Source of the DNA: Caryophanales bacterium UBA1744 | Lineage (GTDB): Bacteria > Bacillota_I > Bacilli_A > RFN20 > CAG-826 | Length of the DNA stretch: 22,274 nt | Direction: 5' to 3' | Assembly: GCA_002314915.1 (NCBI GenBank) | Contig: DCHU01000017.1 | Span: 1 to 22,274 of the forward strand | Translations under genes and position numbers: made by a program | Part shown: positions 6,692 to 14,383 of the stretch, in pieces | Layout of the letters: each line of letters starts with the position of its first letter | How positions within the stretch are numbered: the stretch's first letter is position 1 | Notes under the pieces: generated by a model | What the model saw: the letters and a program-made list of their open reading frames with translations, nothing else | Told to the model about the DNA's origin: nothing | The model's database searches: none

Positions 6692-8917
6692 TTAGTGCTT
6701 TCTGTCACCGTGTGGTTTTCCGCCCTTGCGGTCGCCATGAGGCTTTCTGTCGCCGTCTTTCTTGCCACCCTGTGGTCTTTCTGGACGCTCGACATAATCA
6801 GCTGGCTTCTCAAGGAATTCTCTATGAGAAACTTTGATCTTGCCCTTCTCGTCAAGTCCGATGACGACAACTTTCATTGTGTCTCCGACTTTGCAGAAGT
6901 TGTTTGCGTTGTCGATGTACTTCCAATCGAGTCTTGAGACGTGGCAGAGACCATCGTTGTCTCCGAAGAGGTTAACGAATGCGCCGTATTCTTCAACACG
7001 TGTGACTGTGCCTTCGTAGATTTCTCCGACTTCAGCAACTCTAACGATGTTGTCGATTCTAGCTTTAGCCTTCTCGATCATTTCCTTATCTGAGTGGTAG
7101 ATTGTGACCTTACCATCATCTTCGACGTCAATCTTGACGTTTCCGCATGTAGTGATGATGTCGTTGATGACTTTGCCGCCTGTGCCGATGACTTCACGGA
7201 TCTTATCTGGATCGATGTTGAATGTGACCATCTTTGGAGCATACTTAGAAACTTCTGCTCTTGGCTCAGCGATTGCTGTCTTCATTGTTTCGCGGATTTC
7301 AGCACGTGCTTTGTGAGCCTGTGTTAAAGCTTCGCTTAAGACTTCTCTTGTAACGCCGTGGATCTTGATATCCATCTGGAGAGCTGTTAAGCCGTTCTCT
7401 GTGCCAGCGCACTTGAAGTCCATGTCACCGAAGTGGTCTTCGAGACCCTGGATATCGGTGAGGATTGTGTATGGGTGCTTGCCATCGAATGGGCCGGATG
7501 TGATTAAGCCCATAGCGATGCCTGAAACCATAGCTTTGATAGGGACGCCTGCTGCCATTAATGACATACATGAAGCGCAGATGGAAGCCTGTGATGATGA
7601 ACCATTTGATTCAACAACGTCAGCAACGCAGCGGATTGTGTATGGGAATACGTCTGCTGATGGGATGACATATGAGAGAGCGGTCTCGCCTAAGTGGCCG
7701 TGTCCGATTTCACGTCTTCCTGGAGTACCCATTCTTCCGATTTCACCAACTGAATAAGGTGGGAAGTTGTACTGGTGCATGAATCTTCTTGATTCTTCAC
7801 TTGTTAAGTTGTCGATGATCTGAGCATCTGACATAGGGCCAAGGGTAGTTGTTGAGATAACCTGTGTCTGGCCACGTGTGAACATAGCGGAACCGTGGGT
7901 TCTTGGGAATAAGTCAACCTGTGCGTCTAATGGACGGATTTCATCAACCTTACGGCCGTCTGGTCTGACTTTTTCTTCTGTGATGAGTCTTCTGACTTCG
8001 TCAGCGACCATGTTTTCAAGGATGTCGTTGACCATCATCATTGTCTTGTTGTGCTCTTTCTCGTCCTTGTATTCACGTGTGTCGTAGTCATCAAGGATTT
8101 CTGCCTTAAGAGCATCCATAGCATTCTGTCTTTCGAGCTTGTCGAAGATTGAGATTGCTTTGCACATTCTCTCTTTGATTCTGCCGTTGATATCGTCGAC
8201 GACTTCTGCTGATGGAGCATAGAGTTCGATAACTCTCTTCTCTTTGCCGCATGCTGCGACGATTTCAGCCTGGAATGCGCATAATTTCTTGATTGCCTCA
8301 TGTCCGAACATGATAGCATCGAGCATTTCTTCTTCAGGAACTTCTGCTGCACCTGCTTCAACCATCATGATTGCGTCTGCTGTACCAGCGACTGCGAGGT
8401 TGATGTCTGATGCTGCCTTCTGCTCTTCGTTTGGATCGATGACGAGTTCGCCATTGACACGTCCGACATAGACGCCTGCGACTGGGCCATCAAATGGAAT
8501 ATTGGAGACGCAGAGTGCGAGAGATGCGCCGAACATAGCGGTCATTTCTGGAGTGTTGTTTCTATCAACAGACATGACTGTGTTGACGATCTGAACTTCG
8601 TTTCTGAAGCCTTCTGCGAATAATGGACGGATTGGACGATCGATTAAACGAGCGGATAAGATGCCGTGCTCGTCTGGTCTTCCTTCTCTTCTTAAGAATG
8701 ACTGTGGGATTTTACCTGCAGCATACTGTTTTTCGATATAATCGACTGTTAATGGGAAGAAATCTCCTCCCTTTGGCTGATCTGCACAACAAGCTGTTGA
8801 GAGAGTGACTGTGTCGCCGAAGCGAACGAGGACTGCACCGTCTGCCTGTTTTGCAATTTCGCCTGTCTCGACTGTTAAGGTTCTTCCTTCGAAGTCGAGG
8901 GTGAATGTTTGTTTCAT
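6692..8917 (-). CDS. pnp: Polyribonucleotide nucleotidyltransferase (PNPase)
   Basis: 741 residues with the complete PNPase architecture: two RNase PH-like domains with the linking helical domain, KH (about 564-629, GTGG at 578-581) and S1 (about 630-702). The second PH domain has FPPYSVGE, GRREIGHG, SNGSSSQAS and the acidic TDIQGLEDHFGDMDFK stretch that holds the catalytic aspartates, so it should be active in 3'-to-5' phosphorolysis of mRNA. After S1 there is a 39-residue basic tail with three copies of a P-H-G-D-R-K-like unit. GHGHLGETAL replaces the usual GHGALGERAL of Bacillus. The start has a GAGG site. It follows rpsO, as in many bacteria, but a terminator lies between them. Confidence 0.97.
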   Translation of the reverse strand: MKQTFTLDFEGRTLTVETGEIAKQADGAVLVRFGDTVTLSTACCADQPKGGDFFPLTVDYIEKQYAAGKIPQSFLRREGRPDEHGILSARLIDRPIRPLFAEGFRNEVQIVNTVMSVDRNNTPEMTAMFGASLALCVSNIPFDGPVAGVYVGRVNGELVIDPNEEQKAASDINLAVAGTADAIMMVEAGAAEVPEEEMLDAIMFGHEAIKKLCAFQAEIVAACGKEKRVIELYAPSAEVVDDINGRIKERMCKAISIFDKLERQNAMDALKAEILDDYDTREYKDEKEHNKTMMMVNDILENMVADEVRRLITEEKVRPDGRKVDEIRPLDAQVDLFPRTHGSAMFTRGQTQVISTTTLGPMSDAQIIDNLTSEESRRFMHQYNFPPYSVGEIGRMGTPGRREIGHGHLGETALSYVIPSADVFPYTIRCVADVVESNGSSSQASICASCMSLMAAGVPIKAMVSGIAMGLITSGPFDGKHPYTILTDIQGLEDHFGDMDFKCAGTENGLTALQMDIKIHGVTREVLSEALTQAHKARAEIRETMKTAIAEPRAEVSKYAPKMVTFNIDPDKIREVIGTGGKVINDIITTCGNVKIDVEDDGKVTIYHSDKEMIEKAKARIDNIVRVAEVGEIYEGTVTRVEEYGAFVNLFGDNDGLCHVSRLDWKYIDNANNFCKVGDTMKVVVIGLDEKGKIKVSHREFLEKPADYVERPERPQGGKKDGDRKPHGDRKGGKPHGDRKH

Positions 8918-8981
8918 GTTTCTTTTCCTCTTTTTTCTCTTTAGATAATTAATGAACGCTGATATGTTACCACTTTAATTC

Positions 8982-9009
8982 TTAAAAGGAAGATAAATCT
9001 ACCTTTTAA
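8982..9009 (-). other. Hairpin in the pnp leader
   Basis: On the minus strand TTAAAAGG-T-AGA (9009-8998) pairs with TCT-T-CCTTTTAA (8993-8982) around TTTA, with one T-T mismatch. It lies between the rpsO terminator and pnp, about 65 bases before the pnp ATG, with no T run after it. It could be a processing site for autoregulation of pnp, as the RNase III-cut pnp leader is in E. coli; this is inference. Confidence 0.4.
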
Positions 9010-9041
9010 ATAAAGAAAACCGCCTCATTTCGGAGACGGTT
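9008..9041 (-). terminator. rpsO terminator or attenuator before pnp
   Basis: On the minus strand AACCGTCTC (9041-9033) pairs with GAGGCGGTT (9026-9018, one U-G pair) around CGAAAT, followed by TTCTTTATTT. It lies 18 bases after the rpsO stop and would uncouple rpsO from pnp at least in part. Confidence 0.8.
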
Positions 9042-9058
9042 AACTTTTTTGGGTGAAA

Positions 9059-9322
9059 TTACTTTCTGAGACCTAATTCAGCAATGAGCTTTGTGTAAGC
9101 GTCGTTGTCGTTCTTAGCAAGGTAGCTAAGAAGTCTCTTTCTCTTACCAACAAGTGCCATGAGAGCGCGGCTTGCAGTTGCGTCTCCGTGGTTAGCCTTG
9201 ATGTGAGCTGTGAGTTCAGAGATTCTCTTTGTTAAGAGAGCAACCTGAACAGAAGCGGAACCTGTGTCCTTTTCATCTGCGCCGAACTTAGCGACGATGA
9301 CCTTCTTTTCTTCTTTTGTCAT
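9059..9322 (-). CDS. rpsO: Ribosomal protein S15
   Basis: 87 residues, normal for S15 (about 89). Recognisable segments are DTGSASVQVALLT (18-30, usually DTGSPEVQ), the helix with the HIKANHGD turn, and VGKRKRLLSYL (about 58-68). S15 binds the three-way junction of 16S rRNA helices 20-22 early in small-subunit assembly. An AAGGAG site lies eight bases before the ATG. The gene has its own promoter and a structured leader of about 80 bases, and a terminator follows before pnp. Confidence 0.97.
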   Translation of the reverse strand: MTKEEKKVIVAKFGADEKDTGSASVQVALLTKRISELTAHIKANHGDATASRALMALVGKRKRLLSYLAKNDNDAYTKLIAELGLRK

Positions 9323-9403
9323 TTGAATTTCTCCTTCTTTGTTTTTTATGCGGCTAAGACAATGTGCAGTTCTGGAGTAGAGCTAACACCATGTGATGTC
9401 GCG
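9323..9403 (-). promoter_or_regulatory. rpsO leader, possible S15 autoregulatory site
   Basis: About 80 bases lie between the likely transcription start (near 9403) and the rpsO ATG. On the minus strand two hairpins can form: ACATC/GGTGT around ACAT (9399-9386), and AGCTCT/AGAACT with one mismatch (9384-9368). S15 represses its own translation through leader RNAs in several phyla, with unrelated structures. Whether this leader binds S15 is inference. Confidence 0.35.
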
Positions 9404-9409
9404 AGGCAT

Positions 9410-9438
9410 ACTTTACTTTATAAAAAAGTATTGTGCAA
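9410..9438 (-). promoter_or_regulatory. rpsO promoter
   Basis: On the minus strand TTGCAC (9438-9433) and TAAAGT (9415-9410) are spaced by exactly 17 bases, about 90 bases before the rpsO ATG. Confidence 0.6.
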
Positions 9439-9493
9439 GGAAATTCGTATAAAAATCGCGAAATGTTAGAAATTATGTGTTTTTGATTAGTTG

Positions 9494-9502
9494 TGAGATA
9501 AT
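9494..9502 (+). promoter_or_regulatory. Extended -10 promoter of glf
   Basis: TGAGATAAT is an extended -10 (TG-N-GATAAT) ending ten bases before the glf ATG at 9513. There is no clear -35, which is usual for extended -10 promoters, and no Shine-Dalgarno site, so the predicted mRNA has at most a few leader bases. Confidence 0.5.
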
Positions 9503-9512
9503 ATGTGCACCT

Positions 9513-10619
9513 ATGAAACAATATGATTACTTGATCGTCGGTGCGGGTTTGTCCGGCTCCACTATGGCGAGATTATTAACGGATAGCGGAAAGAGAGTCT
9601 TGGTTCTCGAAAAGAGAGATCATGTAGGCGGAAACATCGCTACCCACATTGAGGAAGGCATCGCCATCCATGACTACGGACCACACATCTTCCACACCTC
9701 ATACGATGATGTTTGGGAGTTCTTCAACAAGTACTGTAAGGCTTTGCCTTTCGTCAACACTCCACTCGCTAACTACAACGGCAAAATCTACCACATGCCA
9801 TTCAACATGAACACATTCCACGAATTATGGGGCGTGAACACCGCTGAAGAGGCAAAAGCGAAGATTGCTGAGGAAGTCGCAAAAGAAGGAATAAGTGAAC
9901 CTCAGAACCTCGAGGAACAGGCCTTATCCCTTGTCGGTCGCACAATTTATGAGACTTTAATCAAGGGTTACACCGAGAAACAATGGGATAGAGACTGCAA
10001 GGATTTACCTGCTTCAATCATCAAGAGATTACCTTTAAGATTCGAGTACAACAACAACTACTTCAACGATATTTATCAGGCCATTCCAGAGGGCGGATTC
10101 TCATCTTTGATTGACAATCTTTTGGAAGGAATTGAAGTCCGTTGCTCAACCGATTATTTCGAGAATAGAGAAGAGTATAACGACATCGCAGAAAAGGTCA
10201 TTTACACAGGACTTTTAGACGAGTATTTCAACTACTCTCTCGGCAACCTCCAGTACAGATCCCTCCGCTTTGAAACGGAGCGTTATGAGATGAATGATTT
10301 CCAGCATAATGCAGTTGTCAACTACACAACACGCGAACCTGCATGGACACGTATCACTGAGCACAAGCACTTCGACTCAAGCTGCAGAAACAACTACTCA
10401 ACATACGTTACCCGCGAGTATCCAGACTCATACTGCGAAGGCAAGATTCCTTACTACACTATTAATGATGAAGTGAATAATTCACTTGCAGAACAATACC
10501 GTGAACTCGCCTCAAAAGAAGAGAACGTATACTTCCTTGGAAGACTTGCTAATTACAAGTACTTCGATATGGATGACGCGATTAAAGAGGCATTTAACCT
10601 CTTCGAGTTAATAAAGTAA
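9513..10619 (+). CDS. glf: UDP-galactopyranose mutase
   Basis: 368 residues from ATG 9513. A start at 9477 would add twelve residues before the FAD-binding strand and would overlap the promoter. The FAD motif GAGLSG is at 10-15. Family hallmarks follow: HDYGPHIFHTS near 58-68, GKIYHMPFN near 91-99, GYTEKQW near 160-166, IYQAIPEGGF, and the C-terminal GRLANYKYFDMDDAI that closes the FAD site. The enzyme is a flavoprotein that interconverts UDP-galactopyranose and UDP-galactofuranose, so this organism probably makes galactofuranose-containing surface glycans. No glycan genes are adjacent: it is a single-gene unit divergent from rpsO and closed by a terminator. Confidence 0.96.
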   Translation: MKQYDYLIVGAGLSGSTMARLLTDSGKRVLVLEKRDHVGGNIATHIEEGIAIHDYGPHIFHTSYDDVWEFFNKYCKALPFVNTPLANYNGKIYHMPFNMNTFHELWGVNTAEEAKAKIAEEVAKEGISEPQNLEEQALSLVGRTIYETLIKGYTEKQWDRDCKDLPASIIKRLPLRFEYNNNYFNDIYQAIPEGGFSSLIDNLLEGIEVRCSTDYFENREEYNDIAEKVIYTGLLDEYFNYSLGNLQYRSLRFETERYEMNDFQHNAVVNYTTREPAWTRITEHKHFDSSCRNNYSTYVTREYPDSYCEGKIPYYTINDEVNNSLAEQYRELASKEENVYFLGRLANYKYFDMDDAIKEAFNLFELIK

Positions 10620-10630
10620 GTGCTTTCTAA

Positions 10631-10661
10631 AGGGCCAATCGAAAGATTTGGCTCTTTTTTT
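10631..10661 (+). terminator. glf terminator
   Basis: AGGGCCAATC (10631-10640) pairs with GATTTGGCTCT (10645-10655) around a GAAA tetraloop, with one bulged T, followed by a run of T. Confidence 0.88.
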
Positions 10662-10662
10662 C

Positions 10663-10691
10663 TTGCGCATCTACGCACATGGGTTTAATAT
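10663..10691 (+). promoter_or_regulatory. typA promoter
   Basis: TTGCGC (10663-10668) and TAATAT (10686-10691) are 17 bases apart. The strong AAGGAGG site (10707-10713) follows, eight bases before the typA ATG. Confidence 0.45.
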
Positions 10692-10721
10692 CACCACCGG
10701 ACTTTTAAGGAGGACCCGAAA

Positions 10722-12560
10722 ATGAACATGAGAAACATCGCGATTATCGCACACGTTGACCACGGTAAAACAACATTGGTTAACTCACTTCTCGTCGGAT
10801 CACACACATTCCGCGATAACGAGGCCATCAGAGACAGAATGATGGACTCCAACGCAATTGAACACGAAAGAGGAATCACAATCTTAGCAAAGACCACTGC
10901 TATCAATTGGAAAGATACAAAGATCAACATCGTTGATACCCCAGGACACGCAGACTTCGGCGGCGAAGTTGAGCGTATCATGCACATGGTCGACGGATGC
11001 TTGCTCGTCGTTGATGCATACGAGGGCACAATGCCTCAGACAAGATTCGTTTTGAAGAACGCTCTCGAGAATCACATCAAGCCAATCGTCGTCGTCAATA
11101 AAGTCGACAGACCAAACGCTGATATTCAGAAAGCGGTTGACGAAGTTTTAGACCTCTTGATCGAGCTTGGCGCTGACGAGGATTTATTAGACTTCCCAGT
11201 CTGCTATGTCTCAGCTCTCAACAACACATCTTCCATGGATGCAGACCTCTCAACTCAGGTACCTGGTATGGATTGCTTATTAGACTTAATCGTTAAGGAA
11301 ACGCCAGAGCCAAGATGCGAGCCAGAATCTCCATTCCAGTGGCAGTCAGCACTCCTCGACTACAACGATTTCGTCGGACGTATCGGCATCGGTACCGTAA
11401 GAAAAGGCGGAGTTAAGGTCGGCGACACATTAACAGACATCAAACCAGACGGTTCAACAAAGAACTTCAAGGTCATGAAACTCTACACATTCTTCGGAAT
11501 GAACAGAATCGAAGTTCCTGAAGTCAATGCAGGCGACATCTGCGGTATAGCAGGTTTACCAGACATGGGCGTTTCAGACACATGCTGCGCCCAGGGCGTC
11601 ATTGACCCACTTCCACTGCTCCGTGTTGATGAGCCAACACTTCAGATGGAATTCGGCACAAACACATCCCCTTTAAGAGGAAAAGACGGCAAATTAGTCA
11701 CTGCTAGAGTTATCGAGGATAGACTCTATAACGAAATGCAGAGAGACGTCTCCCTCAAATTCTCAAGAATCCCAAATACAGAGACTTGGTTAGTCGCTGG
11801 ACGTGGTGAATTACATTTAGGTGTTCTCATAGAGAACATGAGACGTGAAGGCTATGAGTTACAGGTTTCACAGCCAACAGTCATCATCAAAGAAATCGAT
11901 GGCCGCAAATGCGAACCGTTCGAAGACTTGCAGATCGATGTTCCAAACGAATTCGTCGGCGATATGATGACAATCTTAGGCGAAAGAAACGCAGAACTCG
12001 TCACTATGGACGATGACGGCATCAACACAAGACTCGTCTACGTTATCCCATCACGTGGATTAATCGGTTTCGTCTCCAACTTCATGACTCTCACAAAGGG
12101 TTATGGCATCATCAACCACACCTTCAAAGACTACCGCCCAATGATCAAGGGCATCGTCGCTGAGAGAAATATCGGCGTTCTCGTCGCTACATCAAACGGT
12201 ACTGCAACATCATTCGCTTTGCAGAAGGTTGAGACTCACGGAACTATGTTCATCACCCCATCAGTCGTCACATATGAGGGTATGATCGTCGGTGAGCACA
12301 GATACCCAGTCGATATGGCTGTCAACTGCACAGAAGAAAAACCAAAGAACAACATCCGTTCCTCAGTTAAGGAACAGACAATCGTCCTTAAGGCACCAAG
12401 ACGTATGTCTCTTGAAGCTTGCTTAGACTACATCAACTCAGATGAGCTTGTTGAAATCACTCCAAACTCAATCAGAATGAGAAAGAGAATCTTGGCAACT
12501 GCCGACAGAAAGAAATTCGACGCACACCAGAAAGCTCTTAGAGAAGCTGAAGGCAAGTGA
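10722..12560 (+). CDS. typA: Ribosome-associated translational GTPase TypA/BipA
   Basis: 612 residues, typical for BipA. GTPase motifs are all present: AHVDHGKT (10-17), ERGITI (49-54, switch I), DTPGH (72-76), NKVD (126-129) and SAL near 163. EF-G-like domains follow, with GRGELHLGVLIENMRREG near 354-371 and the BipA-specific C-terminal domain. BipA binds the ribosome at the EF-G site and helps large-subunit assembly and growth under stress. An AAGGAGG site fixes the start, though ATG 10728 two codons later is possible. It stops with TGA 13 bases before a terminator hairpin, so reading TGA as Trp would make no sense here. Single-gene unit convergent with ribF. Confidence 0.97.
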   Translation: MNMRNIAIIAHVDHGKTTLVNSLLVGSHTFRDNEAIRDRMMDSNAIEHERGITILAKTTAINWKDTKINIVDTPGHADFGGEVERIMHMVDGCLLVVDAYEGTMPQTRFVLKNALENHIKPIVVVNKVDRPNADIQKAVDEVLDLLIELGADEDLLDFPVCYVSALNNTSSMDADLSTQVPGMDCLLDLIVKETPEPRCEPESPFQWQSALLDYNDFVGRIGIGTVRKGGVKVGDTLTDIKPDGSTKNFKVMKLYTFFGMNRIEVPEVNAGDICGIAGLPDMGVSDTCCAQGVIDPLPLLRVDEPTLQMEFGTNTSPLRGKDGKLVTARVIEDRLYNEMQRDVSLKFSRIPNTETWLVAGRGELHLGVLIENMRREGYELQVSQPTVIIKEIDGRKCEPFEDLQIDVPNEFVGDMMTILGERNAELVTMDDDGINTRLVYVIPSRGLIGFVSNFMTLTKGYGIINHTFKDYRPMIKGIVAERNIGVLVATSNGTATSFALQKVETHGTMFITPSVVTYEGMIVGEHRYPVDMAVNCTEEKPKNNIRSSVKEQTIVLKAPRRMSLEACLDYINSDELVEITPNSIRMRKRILATADRKKFDAHQKALREAEGK

Positions 12561-12572
12561 TCAAAGCAAACA

Positions 12573-12599
12573 AAAAAGTCCGACCACATCGGACTTTTT
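12573..12599. terminator. Bidirectional terminator between typA and ribF
   Basis: AAAAAGTCCGA (12573-12583) and TCGGACTTTTT (12589-12599) pair perfectly around CCACA and carry T runs in both directions. Confidence 0.93.
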
Positions 12600-12602
12600 C
12601 TT

Positions 12603-13514
12603 TTATCTTACAAGTTGAATATCGCTTTCTAATTGTTTCTTTAAGTCATCTAATGAAGCGAATTTTCTCTCATCTCTTATATAAGTTAGGAATGATACCT
12701 GAACATAGTGTTCATAGAGGTTGCCGTCATATCCATCAAGATACGCTTCAATTCTGATGTTGTTGTCATCGTTGACCGTTGGATTCGTTCCAATGTTGAT
12801 GATGGATGGATAAACATCGCCGTTTTCTAAGGCTACTTCGCCAGTATAAACGCCGCGTTTTGGAATGACGTAATCGGCTGCAAGTTCAAGATTGGCGGTT
12901 GGGAATCCGATCGTTCTGCCGTTTTGTCTACCTGCGATTACCTTGCCCACCACTGCATATGGATAGATTAAGCATTTATTTGCTTCTTCAATCTTGCCTT
13001 CTTCCAGGAGTTTAACGATCGCCTGGGTTGAATATTTCTCACCATTTTCGTTCCTGATGAGGGTCATAACATGCAATGTGTCGCCGAATACTGATTTTAA
13101 ATCAGCCACTTTGCCTTCCGCTTTATCTCCGAATGAATAATCTTCTCCAACAACGATAGCGATTGGGTGAAGAGAATAATTAAGGAAATCCAAGAATTCG
13201 TCTTTTGTCTGTTTGAGGAATTCCAATGTCATATGGACGATATAGATTACATCTATACCCATTTGTTCAAGGCGTCCAACTTTATCATTGAGAGGTGTTA
13301 TGTATCTAAGTGACTTATGATGAAGAATCTGGGCTGGCGATGCGTCGAATATTACCGCTGATGTAACTCCGCCTGTTTCCTCTTTAATCTTTAAAGCCTC
13401 TTCGAACAAAGACATATGGCCGACATGAAAACCATCAAAGTTTCCGAGAACAACAATTAAGTCGCCTTCGTCTCTGTTGATGTATTCGTTGTCCAAATAA
13501 ATAATCTTGCTCAC
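12603..13514 (-). CDS. ribF: Bifunctional riboflavin kinase/FAD synthetase
   Basis: 303 residues. The N-terminal adenylyltransferase domain has GNFDGFHVGH (24-33, the nucleotide-binding HxGH motif) and VVGEDYSFG (121-129). The C-terminal riboflavin kinase domain has GRTIGFPTANLE (199-210) and the YPSIINIGTNPT stretch. The protein converts riboflavin to FMN and FMN to FAD, the cofactor of at least three flavoproteins encoded here. The start is GTG, overlapping the truB TAG stop by one base (TAGTG), with AGAGGA before it. The truB-ribF pair is a common Bacillota arrangement. The usual S-T-x-I-R signature reads STQAIVK (162-168). Confidence 0.95.
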   Translation of the reverse strand: MSKIIYLDNEYINRDEGDLIVVLGNFDGFHVGHMSLFEEALKIKEETGGVTSAVIFDASPAQILHHKSLRYITPLNDKVGRLEQMGIDVIYIVHMTLEFLKQTKDEFLDFLNYSLHPIAIVVGEDYSFGDKAEGKVADLKSVFGDTLHVMTLIRNENGEKYSTQAIVKLLEEGKIEEANKCLIYPYAVVGKVIAGRQNGRTIGFPTANLELAADYVIPKRGVYTGEVALENGDVYPSIINIGTNPTVNDDNNIRIEAYLDGYDGNLYEHYVQVSFLTYIRDERKFASLDDLKKQLESDIQLVR

Positions 13515-14356
13515 TAGAAGAGTCCTCTTTCTGGTTGATAATGCCTATCCTCAATCTTTGAATAGACCGCAACGCATTCGTTATTGTGGACCAAGAGAAG
13601 CTTTTCTTCACAGCTCTTGAGCCTCAAACGTCTGCCATTCATAACGAGACCTAACTCAACGTCGTTGATCTCGTAATGAGGAATATTAATCATGTTGACC
13701 GCGTTATGCAAATCGTTTTCTGTTAAATCATCGAGTTTTACCGCATCTTCGATTGAGATGTTGTCCACTTTCGTTCTTCTTAATGCAGATAGATAGCCAA
13801 CGGTACCGAGTTTAAGGGCGATATCTTCACCTAGCACGCGAATGTATGTGCCTCTTGATACTTCGGTTTCGAATACCAATACGTTATCTTTGAACTCAAT
13901 GACCTTTATTGAGAAAATCTCAATAGGTCTAGGCTTTCTCTCCACTTCCCCGCCTTTGTGGGCAATCTTGTATAAGGCTTGTCCATTCACTTTGATGGCA
14001 GAGGTCATTGGAGGTATTTGCTCGCTTTTACCGAGGAATGATGCAAGAGTATCCTCGATTGTCTTCAAATCGAGCGTTTTAACCTCTTTTTCATCGATAA
14101 ACTCACCAGTTAAGTCTCCAGTTGATGTCTTTTTTCCCAAAACGAGTGTCGCTACGTATGTTTTCTTAGAATCATCGATATATGTCAGGCATTTTGTACC
14201 TTTGTTGACGCCTATGACCAAAAGTCCTGTAGCAAATGGGTCAAGCGTGCCTAAATGCCCTACTTTCCTCGTCTGGAACAGGTTCATTATCTTGTTATCG
14301 ATCTTACGAGAAGTAAGTCCTTCTTCTTTATCGAGGAGAATAATTCCGTTTAACAT
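13514..14356 (-). CDS. truB: tRNA pseudouridine(55) synthase
   Basis: 280 residues. The catalytic segment GHLGTLDPFATGLL contains Asp39. The motifs TKTYVATLVLGKKTSTGD and RGTYIRVLGEDIALKLG follow, and a short PUA-like C-terminal region is present. TruB makes pseudouridine 55 in the T-loop of tRNAs. It is the first gene of truB-ribF. The ATG at 14356 has no Shine-Dalgarno site and lies eight bases after a perfect TATAAT, so the message is probably leaderless. In many Bacillota truB follows rbfA; here the two are separated and an unusual TtcA-like gene and an intergenic cluster lie between them. Confidence 0.96.
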   Translation of the reverse strand: MLNGIILLDKEEGLTSRKIDNKIMNLFQTRKVGHLGTLDPFATGLLVIGVNKGTKCLTYIDDSKKTYVATLVLGKKTSTGDLTGEFIDEKEVKTLDLKTIEDTLASFLGKSEQIPPMTSAIKVNGQALYKIAHKGGEVERKPRPIEIFSIKVIEFKDNVLVFETEVSRGTYIRVLGEDIALKLGTVGYLSALRRTKVDNISIEDAVKLDDLTENDLHNAVNMINIPHYEINDVELGLVMNGRRLRLKSCEEKLLLVHNNECVAVYSKIEDRHYQPERGLF

Positions 14357-14360
14357 ACAA

Positions 14361-14376
14361 AAACATTATAATGTTT
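14361..14376. promoter_or_regulatory. Palindromic bidirectional promoter for truB and the TtcA-like gene
   Basis: AAACATTATAATGTTT is a perfect 16-bp palindrome whose centre supplies TATAAT on both strands: 14367-14372 for the plus gene and 14370-14365 for truB. The ATGs lie 11 bases (14384) and 8 bases (14356) away and neither has a Shine-Dalgarno site. Polymerases could not use both orientations at once. No good -35 is seen on either side. Confidence 0.6.
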
Positions 14377-14383
14377 ATTGCTT

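Noticed and set aside
7365..7757. 130-residue plus-strand frame inside pnp
   Set aside because: Antisense shadow of the strongly conserved PNPase core; no start signal.
12541..12600. Possible TGA recoding to Trp, as in Mycoplasma
   Set aside because: typA ends in TGA at the expected family length, 13 bases before a terminator; the other genes end normally and Trp codons inspected are TGG.
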